34,823 nucleotides of DNA. Origin: Gnetum montanum (taxonomy: Eukaryota; Streptophyta; Gnetopsida; Gnetales; Gnetaceae). Positions within the stretch are counted from its first letter, which is position 1, and each line of letters begins with the position of its first letter. The stretch lies in the NCBI GenBank assembly GCA_015680685.1, contig MNCI01002331.1, positions 655,623 through 690,445 on the forward strand, written 5' to 3'. This document shows, piece by piece, positions 21,547 through 32,194 of the stretch. Below the pieces are notes generated by a model. That model was given only the letters and a program-made list of their open reading frames with translations. It was not told the origin of the DNA and made no database searches. The position numbers and the translations under genes were made by a program.

Positions 21547-22185
21547 TGCTCATCTTCAATTGCTCCTTGATTGTATTGATAACAAGTTCTTTCTTCTCAT
21601 GGGATCTTGACTTATGTACCTATTTCAATATTAAAATAGTGAGAGCCCAATATTTCTTGGCTAATTTGACATCATAGATGAAGGGATATAAGAGCTAGTT
21701 TCTTATTGATGCTTTCTCTAATGTCAGTTAGGTAGAAATGTTTTTTACATATTGAATTATCCTATATGTGTAAAATTGTCTTATCTTTAATACTCTTATA
21801 TAGTTGTTTTCTATCACAATGAATAATCTCCTCTTCAATGTTTCATTTTTTGAGCCAACTCATTTCATCATGGAACCACCATTTTTGTCATGTTGATGCA
21901 ATTGAAGTAAAAAAATTTCTTTGCATTTTAAACTATTTTGGTTGATTTTTGGTGTAAATTAAGGGTCAAATTGGAGTGATAGGTAGGGTCTAGACATGAG
22001 GACAATGTGATTAGATGTGATTAGAACATTATGATGTTAATGAAACATAAATAATATGAATTAGGATTATAAAATGAGAGGTTTACAATGAGATAATTCA
22101 AACATAATAATGCATTCAAGCTTTGGAGCTACTCTTTGATGATATGGTTATGTGAAGGTGGTTTATAGACTAGGTCTTCAAAAGT
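21547..22185. other. Flank of element A, probably interior of element B
   Basis: No gene seen. Position between the A insertion site and the inverted homologous block suggests it is the minus-strand interior of element B that continues from 12925. Confidence 0.35.
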
Positions 22186-22880
22186 TTTATAAGTGGATCC
22201 TCCCTAAAGCATGCTTCAGGACTTGGTACCCTTGTATAATCATCTTACAAAGTATCTATGGGCATGTTAGAGATTGAATGTTAAGCAAGTCTACAAGCCA
22301 CATCCACACAACTATTAGCATTGGAACCTTACACTATACTAAATAAAATTGTTAGGTAAATAATTGTATGGAGTGATGAGATGAATCATGGAATAAGAAG
22401 GGATTGTAGAGATTAAGATGTGAGATACATTACCATGTCCATAATAAGTCCTTGTGTCAAATGTAGATAAAATGACCATTAGACTTTTATATCTAGGCTT
22501 TGAACCAAATCCATATCTTTCCTAGGGACATCGTAATGCATCATCTTAGACTTAGCACCATGAGACTAACTAGAACCATATGAGAACATCATTACTTAAC
22601 AAAAGAAAATAACTAAGTAGTTGTTTTAATTAATTAATTACTTAAAAAAGTATGTGTGAAGAGTCTTGACCATTGGTTAGAGGGGTTCCTTCAAGCATGG
22701 GTGCATGTCTTTTCAACCACATAGCTAATGCTAATCCCATCAGTAGTGCACTTTTAGGCATGGATAACATGTTGTTCCAATGGTACCCTAGGAATGTTTA
22801 CTTATGTGAATTAGTAAATTATTGTATTAACCTTACTACAAGACTACCTTGAGACACGGATGCATGTCTTTCTAGTAACA
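22186..22880 (-). mobile_element. Inverted homolog of element A interior (part of element B)
   Basis: Read on the minus strand, 22245-22186 (GATTATACAAGGG then GGGAGGATCCACTT) parallels 16889-16953 (GGTTACACAAGGGC then GGGAGGATCCACTT). The sequence GCATGGGTGCATGTCTTT at 22697-22714 is the exact reverse complement of 16402-16419, and a second copy-like block lies at 22852-22870. Order and spacing (about 445-465 bp) are conserved. This supports a minus-strand relative of element A, matching the orientation of the accessory-ORF relic at 10776-11356. Confidence 0.55.
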
Positions 22881-24318
22881 TGGTAAGGTAACTGCTTTAT
22901 TAAAGAACATGCTTTCAACAAGATTAAAACATGATCAATGATAGAATCACATGGGGTAGTAAGGCCCATAGAGAAATTTTGAAGAATCACTAAATTCCCT
23001 TGATATCACACCCTTTTCCATTCCTTTTTGTCCTTCTCCCTTCCTCCAAGGTATAATGATCCTAAGTTTATTTTAGTTCTTATGTGGAAGGAACCATATT
23101 TCTTTCATGATGAATGCCTCTTATTTATAGAAATTGGAAGAATTGATGGCTGTTTTCACTATGTTATACAACCATTTGTCCAATATTTTGATAGCATAGG
23201 GTATAATCCAAACAACAAAGTTGGACTTTTCTATAGAAAAATCAAAAAATTTATTAGCAAAAATATAAAACTTAAAGCATAAAACACAAAATATAAAATG
23301 ACCTAAATAAAAGAAAATTTATAAGAAAAGAAAATAAAAGAAACATATAAAGGAAAAAAATGTATAAGAAAAGAAAAAAAATAAAAGAACATTGTAAAAC
23401 AAAAATGTGCAAAATTGACCATCATAAGATATTAATCCAAATTGTTGTCTTCCTCATAACTAAGTTCAAGGGCTTAGATATAAAATATAGAAAAGGCTTG
23501 ATCATGGAAAGAGATGGCATTGGAGTGTATGACTACTTGGGAATCCTGAAATGGTTTGATTTGTTGTGTGCTAACCAAAATTAGTTTGTCTAGGTAATCA
23601 TGATGATGATTTTGCATGGTGCCAAATTTAAAGATAGAATGTATAATATAAGGTCCTTTTCACAGTGTTTGAAATTTTGTATGTTCAGGTACATGAGTGA
23701 GTTTCTAGTAAAGAATCTTATCTCTAGTTTAAAATTTTATATATGTTATCTGTTACTACAAAATTATTCTTTTATAATCCTATGGAAACATCTCCATGAA
23801 TCAAATGTTGAGTACTTAATTTGTGGCCATAAATGGTCTTTGGAATGATGTAACCTTTGATATATTAACGATTAGAAAATGAATAGGTAAAAACTTGTAA
23901 TTAAATATAGAATTATCCTACCATCTAGTGTAGGATTGAGAGGAGTGTAGCTGAATGATGATGAACTTAATGTTAAAGATAATGTACTATGAGTGATGTA
24001 AGTAATGAAAATGAATAAAAAGCATAAAAAAGATAAGAAAATGGGAAACTAGATATGTGAAAAATGGTTTGTGCTCTTTTTCTAGTAAATGGAAAATTCT
24101 TAATTAAATAAATGGATAGAGTTTGTCTTCTGGGAAGGGCAAAGCACTACAATGATTAGAAAATATAGATTGTAGAATAAAATTGATAATAGAAACTCAA
24201 TTTATAAGAAAATTAAGGATTTTAATGTTGAACTTTGAGCTTTGGTGGATGTAGATATGGATGGAAAGTCTTCTAGCACTATTTTGAGCTATTTTGAGAT
24301 CAAAATAGGGCCATTTCC
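22881..24318. other. AT-rich stretch with A-rich low-complexity tract
   Basis: An A-rich tract with two copies of TATAAGAAAAGAAAATAAAAG-like sequence lies at about 23285-23395. On the minus strand TATAAATAAGAGGC near 23117-23132 equals the TATA region of the A-type LTRs, but no palindromes or LTR sequence flank it. Short plus-strand frames here (23028-23282, 23360-23584, 23600-23848) resemble nothing known. Confidence 0.4.
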
Positions 24319-24738
24319 ATGAATTGTTCTATAGGTAATACTAACACTATAGTAGGTGATGTTAATAATGGTACTATTAATGCTAACATTGGTCTTGATG
24401 ATGCTAACACTAGTATTAGTGTGTTCACAAGTGCTATCGATGACTTAGGCACTAGAACTAAGCTCATAAATAACAAGGGATGTTCTAGTGGTCAAGGAGC
24501 TTGTGCCTGTCAACAGTTGATGCAAGTAGACAAGTTCAAGCATGGTGATGTAATGGTGACTAAGGTAGGTGATGTTGATGAAAGAATTGTGGAACTTTTG
24601 GTGTGTCAAAATGTTAAGAAAAATGGAGCCAAATGTTGTTTTCCATGGTTGTGTGATTGTTGTGTTTGTAGGACAACATACATGGGAAACCAAGATGAGC
24701 TAAAGCCTACATTAATGAGAAGGAACGAACTAGTTTAG
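24319..24738 (+). CDS. Unrecognised 139-codon open frame
   Basis: An uninterrupted frame starts MNCSIGNTNTIVGDVNNGTI and becomes Cys-rich toward the end (CQQLMQVDK, then CCFPWLCDCCVC). The first 50 residues are rich in Asn, Ile, Thr and Asp with a loose GDVN/DDAN periodicity. I do not recognise a family. Its length is unusual for this stop-dense AT-rich DNA, but the flanks are transposon relics, so it may be a chance frame or a fragment of an element. There is no evidence of splicing or promoter signals. Confidence 0.2.
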   Translation: MNCSIGNTNTIVGDVNNGTINANIGLDDANTSISVFTSAIDDLGTRTKLINNKGCSSGQGACACQQLMQVDKFKHGDVMVTKVGDVDERIVELLVCQNVKKNGAKCCFPWLCDCCVCRTTYMGNQDELKPTLMRRNELV

Positions 24739-24844
24739 AGCTCAAAGGAGGTCATCCACAAGGTCTCAAATGAATATGCAAGAATTCCAAAGAATATGAA
24801 CAAGGATCAAAATACTTCAAAAAAAAAGTTGTCATCATTAGGAT

Positions 24845-25530
24845 TGTAGAACATTAAGGATATGGACAAGGAATGATGAATTCATCATGCAAGGTTGAAG
24901 AAAGACACCTTTGAGAAATAGTAGATGTCTTGATAGAATTGGAGGATGCATAGGTAAAGATGTTTTCAAGAAATAGCATATGTCTTTCCTTAGGCAAAGA
25001 CATCTTCCATCAAGCAAAGAAATCTTCACAGAATGTAGTCTAGTTTAAAAAAGACATCTTCGATCAAATAAAGATGTCTTCCCAAAATGGAGATTTCAAA
25101 AAGACACCTTTCCCAAACAAAGATGTCTTCCTATAATAGAAGGCACATAGAGAAAGACATCTCAAGTACAAAGAAGACATCTTTTATGATACTTAGTGAC
25201 CATTGGATAACTATTGCACCAGTTTCAAGATGGATTTAGAAGTATGGTAGCTATAAGAAAACATCATAAGCATTAGGAAAAGTGCAAGCTTATGTATAAT
25301 CAATTTTCAATCATTGTAAATTTTGTTGCTCCTCATTGTTCTATCTTTTGATCATTGTAAAGTGTGTTGTACCTCAAAGTACAAGGATTATCAAACTGAG
25401 TTACATTCATCCCTTGTAATTGTTCTCTCTTATTGTCTTGTGGGGTTGATTTGCTTCTTGCGAGAAGACTTCTTGCTTAATCTTGTCAAAATCCTACAGG
25501 AATGAGTGATTAGCATTGTAGCACAACACT
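24845..25530. repeat. LTR-like region with AAGACATCTT / AAGATGTCTT motif array
   Basis: About a dozen copies of AAGACATCTT, its reverse complement AAGATGTCTT, or one-base variants lie in 24900-25190, on both strands. The same motif is clustered in the U3 of the LTRs at 6460 and 8655. Beyond it (25320-25640) the composition resembles the R-U5 part of plant LTRs, but no partner LTR, primer site or target-site duplication was found. It may be a solo or truncated LTR, or DNA next to the viral insertion. Confidence 0.4.
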
Positions 25531-25658
25531 CTAGAGTAGAGCTCAATATTGTAAAGGTTGTGGAAGCCTAGAAACCACATTCCAAGCTTGATGAGACCTT
25601 GCAGGATTGATTGGTTCATGTTGTGGCAAAATTTTTATCTACGACTTCAGTTCTCGAG

Positions 25659-26060
25659 TTAATGCATCTAGAAGACTATTGGTGATGTCGGGAATTCTTT
25701 CAATGGAAAACTTATACTGGGCCAATAAAAACTGCCACCATGCAAAATGTTGAAGTTTTGGAGATGGAGAGATTTGACGTTTTAGCAAGGTTGCTAAATT
25801 TCAAGAATCTATGTGGAGGATGAATGGCTTAACAATAAGATGGATATGAAACTTCTCTAGACCACGCACCACTACGAGAATTTCCTTTTCCACAGGCCAA
25901 TAATTTAATTCATTTTTATGAAATGTTCCTGAGGCATAAGCACACACTTGTTCGGATTCTCTTGGATTTCTTGCTTGAAGTAATACTTCTATCCATGCAC
26001 CATAGCTTGCACTGATATTTAGGATGAATGGACCATGCAAAATTGGTTTGAGAGGTGGAA
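25659..26060 (-). pseudogene. Viral RNase H domain
   Basis: RNase H degrades the RNA strand during reverse transcription. On the minus strand there is CAYASGTFHKNELNYWPVEK, then EKEILVVVRGLEKFHIHL and PFILHIDS with the conserved aspartate, then DALTREL at the C-terminus before a TAG at 25659-25661. A stop follows HIDS at about 25800, and another lies before the domain near 26080. The C-terminal DALTRE motif is the usual end of caulimovirid and Ty3-type RNase H. Confidence 0.85.
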
Positions 26061-26082
26061 GATTCTGGCATTCTGCTTTGAG

Positions 26083-27095
26083 CTACTTTACTTGGGCTAT
26101 TGCTGCTATTTTCCAGAGAAATGATTGTTGGTTTTTATACCAAAAAATCTCTTTGGTTTTTTCTAAAAAAATTTTAATGTGCCTGGAAACATAATTAACA
26201 CATCCTAAAAATTGAAGACACTGCTCTTTATTTGCAAGTTGATCTAGAAACTTATCAATCTTCTGGAGTACATGTGGCTGCATATGAATTTTCCCTTCAT
26301 GAATGGTGACTGCTAAAAATTCAATCACCTTCTTACTGATTTGAAACTTCTTATTATTAGAGGACAACCTAATTCCATGTTAAATGCAAAGTTGTGCAAA
26401 CTGATGCAGATGAGAAACGTGCTCTTTGTGATTATCTGAAAATATCACAAAATCATCTATATAGTTGACGACAAAATTGTGTGAGTTTTTGAAAATGGCA
26501 TCTATTCTTCTCTGAAACTGGGATGGAGCATTTTTTAACCCTAATGGCATTACTATCCATTCAAACAAACCTTGAGGAGTGTTGAAGGTTATTTTGTGGA
26601 TGTCATCTTCTGCGATTTTGATATGATGATATCCACTTTTGCAATCAAATTTACTAAACACTTTCTTTTCAGCAACTATCTAAATTAGCAACTCCTTGTT
26701 CGGTAACGGTCATTTGATGTCGATGGTTATTGCATTTAATGATATATAATTGATTACCATTCTGGCTTTTCCTCTGGCTATCTCAACATGATTTTGAACA
26801 ATAAAAATGGAACAGGCATAATTGGATTGAGATCTTCTGATTAAACCTTTGTCTAAAACTTTTGCCACTTGTTTAGCCATTTCTTCAATATCTTGTTGAT
26901 TTAGCACGATTACCTTAGATTGAACTGGGATGTTATGCACAATTGGAATGTGTGCTTTGGACTATCTTTATCCCAAAAGTCCAATGGATGCTCACAACAA
27001 CATTTCTTCAATTCTTCATAATAGCGGCTATAACATCTTTCGTCTTCATCATTTAAATCAATTTGAGCATACTTTTGCTTGGCAATATCCTCCAA
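26083..27095 (-). pseudogene. Viral reverse transcriptase domain
   Basis: This domain copies the pregenomic RNA into DNA. In minus-strand order: CEHPLDFWDKD (about 27000), fingers with EEMAKQVAKVLDKGLIRRSQ, NHVEIARGKARMVINY (about 26740-26790), FSKFDCKSGYHHIKI, PQGLFEWIVMPLGLKNAPSQ, the catalytic YIDD at 26453-26464, then the thumb and connection (KIHMQPHVLQKIDKFLDQL, FLGCVNYVSRHI). Frames are broken near 26930, at about 26700 and at about 26380. The catalytic residues are still readable, but the domain is not continuous. Confidence 0.9.
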
Positions 27096-27173
27096 TTCAT
27101 ATTGTGTTAAAACTTGCTTTAATGAAGGATTGTCTCTATTGAAATATGTGTGAATCTGTGGATGCTTATTTCT

Positions 27174-27500
27174 CTACATTTGAGGTGGAATTCTACTTAA
27201 GATAATCTTTGGGTGATCATCCTTTTGTGGAGATAAACAGACTATCATTTCATGCCAAACTATGTAAGGACCAAGATTGTCCATGAAGAAAGCACCCAAT
27301 CTGATATCAAAACCACTATATGAGATTTGCACAAAATTTGTTGAACCCACATGTTCATCATTGAGAGATATTGGCACATCAAATGCAAAATGTGTAAGTT
27401 TTCTTACACCATTCATTGTATTCAATGTAACTGGCTTATGAGTAACCCAATTTTCTAACACATCTTTATGGCAGAAGTTCAAAGTTTCTCCAGTATCAAT
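27174..27500 (-). pseudogene. Viral aspartic protease domain
   Basis: This protease cleaves the viral polyprotein. The active-site triad DTGE is encoded at 27486-27497, followed by LNFCHKDVLENW, and the domain runs toward VWHEMIVCLSPQ. A stop or shift lies immediately upstream (about 27505-27510) and another at 27174. The position between capsid and RT is as expected for Caulimoviridae. Confidence 0.75.
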
Positions 27501-27509
27501 AAAATCCTA

Positions 27510-29600
27510 CTATTTCTTCCATTTCTCTTTTCCATCTACTGCTACTTTAACTGCAACTAATAAAATACTATGTAGAGAAAGAAAATGCTTAATTTGGTGC
27601 TGAACTTGAGGATCTGCCTGATGGGTCTTTTCTTTTGCCCATTTGCCAATTTCTGCTGCAATGGGAAAACGCTTTTGGTATGGTGTAGCTAGGAACTTTG
27701 GCAGCTTTTGGTTGATGGTCTTCGAGATTGGTTCCTCATCTAAATCATCTTCAGATGTGGCTTTTAACAGTGTTTCTCTATAGCTCAAAGTTGAAGAAAT
27801 ACTTGAATCATGATCTCCAAACTACTCTTTAGATTTGAACTGATTCTGAATATCTTCATCTGAGGTTGACCATATTTCTTCATCATTCAGCCATGTTTTC
27901 ACTTCTTCAAGATCTTCGAGAAAAATATTAGTGAACCATTCTTCCTTGAATTAACTAGTGGATGGTTGCATCATGAAACTTCTTTGGAGTTCTTCACCAT
28001 CTTCTAATGATAACTCACTTTATTGAGGTGTATCTTCTTTTGAACTTTTCTCAAAATCTGATAAGACTTGAATTGCATAAATCTTTTCATCAGCTACTTC
28101 TACTTCTGGATCTTCTACTGGTTACCAATCTTCAATATAACTTTCAAATAAGGCTTGCATCTTATGATCTGGCTTCTTCTGTGGACATTCATGTGCATAG
28201 TGACCCTAATTTTTGGAGGAATAACAGGTTACCATTTTTCTGTTCAAGGGACATTTTCGTTTCTTAGCAAAGAAATGCTTCAGAATTGGCTTGAATGATC
28301 ATCTCCGTTTTCTTCAAGTGAACCTCGGTTGAGTTGTTCTTCTAAACTACTTTTTTTGAAATCTTCGCTTCTTTGGATGTTGGAAGGGAGCTCGTGGGGC
28401 TTTTCCAAATATGTCTACTCCATCCAAATTAGCACAAACTTCCACTAAAGGAAGTAAAGTGTGTAACTAGACATTGTAGCATGCAAACTGAAGTTCTTGC
28501 CTAAGCATATGCATTATATTTGCAAAGTATGTTAAATACATATCTATATTCTTTTTGAGAGCTTTATACAATAGCATTTGTCCAAGTTTTGTAGGCAGGC
28601 TTTCGAGATATAGATAGGGGATCATCTGATCTCAATGAAGAGATAATCTATAAACCTCATTGACATATTCTTCGCTAAATTGCTCAAAATATTTTAAATC
28701 ATGCAACTTTCTTTGACTTAAAAAGAAATTTATCCTTCAATCTAAGATTTGTTGAAAGATCAATTGTAAATTTTGTAACTAAGGCAATAAAAACACCTTG
28801 TAATCCTGTGCTGATGATTTGTTCTTGTTGTTCTTGGCTGGAACTTTTCCACCAATGCTGAATCTTTCCACTGGCTCAAGTGAATGTGCCAATGATGATT
28901 GTTCTTTCATCTAGATTTAGAACATGCATGGCTGTTCTAAGTTGATCTATCCAAAGATGCAACGCATGCAAAAATTCTTTTGGTGGTAATAAATCTATGT
29001 CAATTACAGGAATTGATGTTGTTGCCACTATTGAAATGCAGAGAACACTGGAGGTGGATTGACTGGATTTCTGTTCCATGGCAGATTCAGATGAACTCGC
29101 CTTGCCATCATTATGTGCTATTGACAATCATCTTCATCTTTTGGCTTTGGATTTTTAGGACTGGATGGTCCCAATTACTGTCCTTCTGATTTTGGCTTTT
29201 TCACTTCCTTTTCAATTTGCAAATATTTGATCTTTTCGGGGAGCAAATGATCTCGCAAATCTTTGAGAACTAGCTCACTTGATGGTGTTGATGGTTGAAC
29301 TACTGGTAGAAGAGGTATAGAAGATTCTCTGATCTTTGGAAGAACCAAATTATTTTCAAGGATATACACTGCTTGAAGTGTTTGTTTTTTCATACTTGCT
29401 TGCTACTGCTTTCATGTCCGTTTTTCACCTATTTTGTGTTCAATAATTGCCTCGTATGCCAAGAGATGATAACTCATTTCTTTACTCATAACGCTGACAT
29501 GATCGTCAATCCGATCAACTCCATTTTCAATTTCGTTGAGATGTTCATTCAGACGCGTACTATGCTGTGAGGAATATGATGTCCAATGACACAAATAGTT
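27510..29600 (-). pseudogene. Viral capsid region with damaged zinc knuckle
   Basis: The capsid protein packages the genome. Minus-strand reading gives a coiled-coil-like N-terminal part (LNEHLNEIENGVDRIDDHVS, about 29490-29550) and a Ser/Pro-rich linker. A capsid-like core follows (FLHALHLWIDQLRTAMHVLN, then IQHWWKSSS, about 28830-28980). Next comes a zinc-knuckle relic at 28186-28227: the first Cys, GHYAHECP with His and last Cys, but the second Cys is replaced by Ser and a stop lies inside. After it an acidic region (about 27790-28130) leads to the protease. Many stops and frame changes are present. Confidence 0.7.
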
Positions 29601-30116
29601 GAGCTAACAGATGGTGTCCTACTATTCTGAAGGACTTATGAAAGAATGCTCTAGCAGGTAGCTACAATCTGCTCTTGTAGCTGATGGATCAACTTGTGAT
29701 GCTGTTGTGTGATATGCACCAAGAGGTGGCCATTGACCTCCACTTAGTAACCTTTGGTTGTCAATGTGTTTGTAGGAGGGCTACATCATCAGTATTGCAA
29801 CACGAGCATCATAGATTTGTGAGGTTGATGTTGTTGATGATTCTACAAATTTTTGAGATGGGAGCAGTGCTGGAAGAGCTTCCAACGTTACGGTAACAGA
29901 TCTACCAAACTGTTGAATTGGATATTGACTCCATTGTCATCATGGCTTCTCCATGGTCATGAATTCTTGGTCTTGTAGCAAGTTCTGAATCTTTGGAAAA
30001 CTTTGGATGTAGTTAGGTGCATAAATCGATCTGCCTCATGTGATCAAATGTTGGCTTCCTTTGGGGAACTGAACTCCCCACTTCAACTTGTGGTTCATTA
30101 GAATTGTATTTGATAG
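29601..30116 (-). other. Degraded linker between viral movement protein and capsid
   Basis: No domain is recognised. Frames are short and interrupted on the minus strand. Position implies the polyprotein linker or the boundary of two viral ORFs. Confidence 0.45.
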
Positions 30117-30782
30117 CTAATACGTTCCTTGAACTGCGATAGCTGCATAAAATACACCAAGAAGAAGATCTATGCCATGTATCTCTATACACAACAACAA
30201 ATCACTTGTTATATAATTATCATTTAATGCTAATTGGTAATTTGGTTGGACCATGTAGAGAGCATCAGAATCAAGTGTTCCTTTGAACTGAAAAATCTTC
30301 GTTGTTTCTAAGGCGGTTTCTAGATCTTGGCATACTCCATTACCAATGACTCGGCTATCCAATAACATAACTACATATTCGGCACCAATGTTGTAGTTGA
30401 ACTTTGGGCTAACCATGATGTCAATTTGACCAAGATGCACATATGCATAATTTTGAGCCTTCCATTTTTCTACTTCATCTTCAGTAAATAACAGCAGCAA
30501 CACTGGTCTTATGCCTTTACCTTTAATATTAAACAAAGCTTTTGATTGTTTGATTGAAGTCACCATTCTTGCTGAGAATGTATTTGCAAAATTGTATATA
30601 GCATCCTTTGGAATTTCTAGAAACTTAAGATCTTTATGTCCTCCTGACATAAAAGATTTCTTCTTGAGCAATGCCTTAGAAAATGGTAAGATTGCCTGCT
30701 GCTCTTTAGATATTTCATCAACTCCTTTTCCTTTAGCATCATTTGTATTTGACATCATCAAACTTCTCAATCTTAACATCAA
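30117..30782 (-). pseudogene. Viral movement protein, 30K superfamily
   Basis: Movement proteins open plasmodesmata for cell-to-cell spread. This frame is still open for 221 codons. It contains KSKALF-like and FTEDEVEKWKAQ segments, then AYVHLGQIDIMVSPKF, a Gly, VVMLLDSRV with the hallmark aspartate, and the downstream beta-rich part QPNYQLALND and IEIHGIDLL. These match the order of conserved positions in caulimovirid 30K proteins, including a Leu-x-Asp and a late HG pair. A stop at 30117 follows. The frame's openness is notable against the damaged surroundings; it could reflect chance or younger age. Confidence 0.85.
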
Positions 30783-31601
30783 AATTCATGGATAACCATC
30801 TATAATCCCAATTCTTGCTTCTCCATCATCCTCATCCTCATCTTCATTAGGCATCATGTCATCAACTTCATTTATAGCTATTTACACCAAAATATTAAAA
30901 ATTTGAAGCCTAAACCTCCTATTTTCTTCTTCTTGAACTCTTTCTTCATTTTCTTCATCATAAATAACTACAGAATTTTCATCATAAATAACTTTGTTGC
31001 CTAAAGACACTTATCTTAATAATTCCTGATCTTCCCATTCAAAAGGATTTTGATCTTCATCTTCATACAAATCACCTATGGGTGTTGGCGGATACACATA
31101 TGGCCTTCCATATCTATCATAAGACTGGGCTAAATATGGAAGATTTAAATCAAGAACTTCCTGAACATCATTATCACTAGCTAGGAGTTCTTCAATTTCA
31201 AATACTACTAGACAAGACTTGGATGACATTAATGGACCTTCTAGTTCTAAGCTTATTAATCAGCATGAATGACTTTGCTTCATCATTTTAGAGCCTAGAT
31301 TTGGCCTAATTGAAAGATTAGGGGTAGATACCAAACTTTTGCCCATCGTCCAATAATAGTTAGATAGAGTTGCTATTCATTCCTCTACAGGCTTAGCAAC
31401 AGTCTCCCAATACAAAATACCTAACGATTTAGGTCTACCATACTCCTTATATTCAAATAATGTCTTAGCTAACACAAAAAAATTATCTGCTTGCCATCTT
31501 TAAACAGTCCATTCCGAACTTTCCCAATAACTATTAGCACCTAAACACCAACTTGGCCAAACATCTTCAACTTTAGAAACAGAAAGAGGATTATGTACCA
31601 T
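30783..31601 (-). pseudogene. Viral polyprotein N-terminal region
   Basis: The likely start is the ATG at 31601-31599, some 30 bp after the primer-binding site. Readable parts include a Trp/Tyr-rich stretch (WCLGANSYWESSEW), PYLAQSYDRYGRPYVYPPTP, and a Glu/Asp-rich stretch with NKVIYDENS and EERVQEEENRRFRLQIFNIL leading into the movement protein. Stops occur at about 31501 (after SSEWTV), 31383, 31263, 31011 and 30878. The function of this region in caulimovirids is mostly unassigned. Confidence 0.7.
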
Positions 31602-31632
31602 TTGCGATGAGGAAGATTCACCTATCTCCAAG

Positions 31633-31644
31633 GCTCCGATACCA
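31633..31644 (-). promoter_or_regulatory. Viral primer-binding site, initiator Met tRNA
   Basis: On the minus strand TGGTATCGGAGC, one transition away from TGGTATCAGAGC, the conserved caulimovirid minus-strand primer site for initiator tRNA-Met. It marks the conventional origin of the circular genome. Confidence 0.85.
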
Positions 31645-32194
31645 CTTTAGGGGTGATGGTGACTCAGGGTCGTCAAGGACTGGTCCAACTTAGCATGAAA
31701 CATACATGGATTATTGAACTGCAGGATCCCTTTGCTTCGACTCATTCCTTCCAAGTCAATGGCTGACTGCCTCGCACAGTGTCTTGTCAGAACTTAGCCC
31801 TACATAGTGCACTCCTCTCAACGGTGCTTTCGCACAGGGAGTTTGTTAGACAAAGGAACTATGTTCCAACCATGTTTTTAGAAGGGGGTGAGCAAACCGT
31901 CTGAATCATGACATTCGAAAACTTGACATATGTCATACCTAATCAAGAGACAATGCCAAGAACAACGCAATGCTTCTGAATTAGGATTAATGGTGGAATC
32001 TTAGATACGTAGTGAGTAAGATAAGGCAAACACAGATCAGAATTCTGATGCAAAATACGATGAAATGCCAATTGAGCCAAAGAAGGACATTCATTACTAG
32101 AAACTACTGAAAAGTAGGCTAAAAATTACAGACTGAGACTCAGACTCATAGACTCAGAATCACAGACTTCTACTGAGACACTTTACTCTCTTTC
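31645..32194 (-). other. Viral intergenic / pregenomic leader-like region
   Basis: About 550 bp of non-coding DNA upstream of the primer site on the minus strand. It includes a purine/pyrimidine-alternating GAGTCTCAGTCTG-like repeat near 32125-32160. In circular caulimovirids this interval holds the pregenomic promoter and a structured leader; no certain TATA box was identified here. Confidence 0.5.

Noticed and set aside
23117-23138. Minus-strand TATAAATAAGAGGC identical to the LTR TATA region
   Set aside because: No palindromes, LTR ends or other LTR sequence flank it; a 14-bp match in AT-rich DNA can be chance.
25659-31601. Interpretation as a minus-strand Ty3/Gypsy retrotransposon
   Set aside because: No LTRs at the ends, no integrase after RNase H, a 30K movement protein is present, and RT motifs are of the Caulimoviridae type.
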